A DNA stretch of 64,000 nt from contig JAJRRS010000006.1 in assembly GCA_024279275.1 (NCBI GenBank), positions 18,903 to 82,902 of the forward strand. The letters are read 5' to 3'. This DNA comes from Planctomycetota bacterium. Its GTDB lineage: Bacteria; Planctomycetota; Phycisphaerae; Phycisphaerales; Phycisphaeraceae. Both the position numbers and the translations under genes were made by a program. The first letter of the stretch is position 1, and each line of letters opens with the position of its first letter. Shown here one piece after another: positions 62,841 through 64,000 of this stretch. The notes below the pieces were generated by a model that worked only from the letters and a program-made list of their open reading frames with translations, made no database searches and was not told the DNA's origin.

Positions 62841-62897
62841 CGGATTGGTTGGTTTACCACGTTGACATGACAGCAGCTTTCTGAAAGAGTTACTTCT

Positions 62898-63281
62898 ATG
62901 GTATCTCGGACGAAAGCTATTCTGTTATGTTCGGCTTTGCTTCTGGGAAGCATTCCTGTTGCGTTATTTGTGGGATTTATGTTTTACGCGCTTGCAAGGG
63001 GTTTCACTGGAGTAGAAACTGAGAGCCTTGGGGATATGCTATGTGCCGGTATTGGTATGGTAGTGATGTTTCTTGCTTTTATTGCTGGAATCGCCCTTAC
63101 AATAATACTATGGTTCTGGCTTAGAAAACCCGTCCCCGGATGCTGCGTCAAGTGTGGGTATGATCTTCGTGGTAATCCTTCTACCTATTCATGTCCGGAA
63201 TGCGGTTCGAGGCAATACTACGGCAAAGCCAGGAATTGGGGGAGGGATTGGGTGGTTAGAGAGCATGATGTAGACGAATAA
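62898..63281 (+). CDS. Small membrane protein with CGYDLRGNP-type zinc ribbon
   Basis: 127 residues. Two transmembrane helices (about 8-32 and 48-74) and a C-terminal zinc ribbon CVKCGYDLRGNPSTYSCPEC with four cysteines, then a charged tail. Paralogue of the protein at 59935-60294; unlike that one it keeps a natural C-terminus. Function unknown. AT-richer than the neighbours. No strong ribosome binding site before ATG 62898. Confidence 0.78.
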   Translation: MVSRTKAILLCSALLLGSIPVALFVGFMFYALARGFTGVETESLGDMLCAGIGMVVMFLAFIAGIALTIILWFWLRKPVPGCCVKCGYDLRGNPSTYSCPECGSRQYYGKARNWGRDWVVREHDVDE

Positions 63282-63339
63282 AATTGGATCCTGCATCCAC
63301 ACGTTTGCGACGATGCACCGATCCTGTTACACCCTCCCC

Positions 63340-64000
63340 ATGCCAACTAAAACCAAGACACGAAATCGTTCCGAACTCCGTCCCACTTCCATCAAACGCT
63401 ACCCGACCGCCGCTGCCGGTTCGGTAATGATTGAGATGGGTAAAACCAAGGTGCTTTGTACCGCGAGCATCTCCAAGAGCCCGCCGAAGTGGCTGCCTAA
63501 GGATGATGAGGGGAACTATGTCAGCGGGTGGGTGACGGCTGAGTACAACATGATGCCCGGCTCGACCCCGGACCGTAAACGCCGTGGCCCAGACTCGCGC
63601 GGCACGGAGATCCAACGCCTGATCGGCCGGGTGCTGCGGGCGGCGGTCGATATGGACAAGATGCCGGGCTTGGCGATCACCTGTGACTGCGATGTCGTCT
63701 ACGCCGACGGCGGGACTCGCACCGCCTCCATCACCGGGGCATGGGTCGCGTTGGCTCAGGCGATCAACGTGGCGATGAAGAAGGGGCTTATCACAAAGAA
63801 TCCCTTGATCGGGCCGGTCGCTGCGGTGAGCGTGGGTGTGATTGATGGCAAGGCGACGCTTGATCTTGACTACCCGCTGGACGTGCGGGCCGAGGTTGAT
63901 ATGAATGTCGCGATGAACCACAAGGGCGACTTCATCGAGGTGCAGGGCACCGGCGAGAAGGGGACGTTCAGCCGGGACGAACTCGATGCGCTGCTGGACC
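63340..64000 (+). CDS. rph: Ribonuclease PH (runs off the window)
   Basis: About 220 residues are visible of a usual 240. RNase PH is a phosphorolytic 3'-5' exoribonuclease that trims tRNA ends. RNRSELRPTSIKRYPTAAAG is the opening, GWVTAEYNMMPGSTPDRKRR the phosphate/RNA-binding stretch, EIQRLIGRVLRAAVDMDKMP the core helix, and VYADGGTRTASITGAW the metal region. The C-terminus is cut by the window edge. TACACC lies 6 nt before ATG 63340 without a ribosome binding site, a near match to the leaderless pattern. Confidence 0.95.
   Translation, partial: MPTKTKTRNRSELRPTSIKRYPTAAAGSVMIEMGKTKVLCTASISKSPPKWLPKDDEGNYVSGWVTAEYNMMPGSTPDRKRRGPDSRGTEIQRLIGRVLRAAVDMDKMPGLAITCDCDVVYADGGTRTASITGAWVALAQAINVAMKKGLITKNPLIGPVAAVSVGVIDGKATLDLDYPLDVRAEVDMNVAMNHKGDFIEVQGTGEKGTFSRDELDALLD

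Overview
The window looks like chromosomal DNA of a planctomycete, most likely of the class Phycisphaerae. This is inferred from protein style, not from a marker gene. There are two small membrane proteins with a CGYDLRGNPS-type zinc ribbon, a pseudopilin-like protein with FTLIELLVVISIIALL, a secreted protein carrying both dockerin-type repeats and a PEP-CTERM tail, secreted toroid-type repeat proteins, and a polysaccharide locus of the kind that accompanies PEP-CTERM/exosortase systems. The DNA is moderately GC-rich. No rRNA, tRNA, CRISPR array, prophage or complete insertion sequence was recognised.

Layout. 1-8 kb: two cysteine synthase copies around an alpha/beta hydrolase, thiol peroxidase, an amidohydrolase, a HAD phosphatase and argC. 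8-9.2 kb: a gene-poor stretch with an IS630 remnant and a large inverted repeat. 9-25 kb: infC (probably starting at AUC), cdsA, an RDD protein, secreted and membrane proteins, a PilZ protein, a PEP-CTERM protein, a universal stress protein, and a 7TM-HD hydrolase next to phoH. 25-26 kb: a RAYT transposase framed by its palindromes. 26-28 kb: two secreted proteins of unknown function. 28-34 kb: an exopolysaccharide operon (initiating sugar transferase, Wza-like exporter, Wzz-like co-polymerase, ExeA-like ATPase, tyrosine kinase, incomplete glycosyltransferase-like protein). 34-40 kb: an SLC13 permease, a DciA-like protein, shikimate kinase, a small-RNA candidate and a GT-C-like membrane protein. 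40-45 kb: hemA, a CcsA/HemX-like protein and the siroheme dehydrogenase, followed by a chemoreceptor whose sensor domain carries a CxxCH haem motif. 45-51 kb: rarA, an L,D-transpeptidase, a structured-RNA candidate, bioD with a collagen-like insert, and a pseudopilin behind two Fur-like palindromes. 52-64 kb: a frameshifted phosphate transporter piece, an ArsM-like methyltransferase, a YyaL-DsbD-alpha fusion, tatD, a second PilZ protein, a CapD/FlaA1-like dehydratase, an LtaS-like sulfatase, a trpB2-like relic, zinc-ribbon proteins and the start of RNase PH.

The most unusual content lies between and inside the genes. (1) At least twelve genes have a TAnnnT hexamer exactly 6 or 7 nt before the start codon and no Shine-Dalgarno sequence, which suggests leaderless mRNAs. 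(2) Several families of palindromic or modular repeats are scattered here: RAYT-linked GCTAAACCGCAAGC pairs, CATAGCCCCCGGC pairs that are also carried in frame inside rarA and a membrane protein gene, and long inverted repeats built from short near-tandem words that favour gene 3' ends. (3) CCGGGGG-based minisatellites occur between genes and in frame, giving BioD a Gly-x-Pro collagen-like loop. (4) Two intergenic transcription units, each with its own promoter and terminator, look like undescribed small RNAs.

Functionally, the exopolysaccharide operon, the CapD-like enzyme, the PilZ proteins and the PEP-CTERM protein fit a surface-polysaccharide and sorting programme. The haem genes and the haem-motif chemoreceptor form a second theme. 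The rest is mostly housekeeping.
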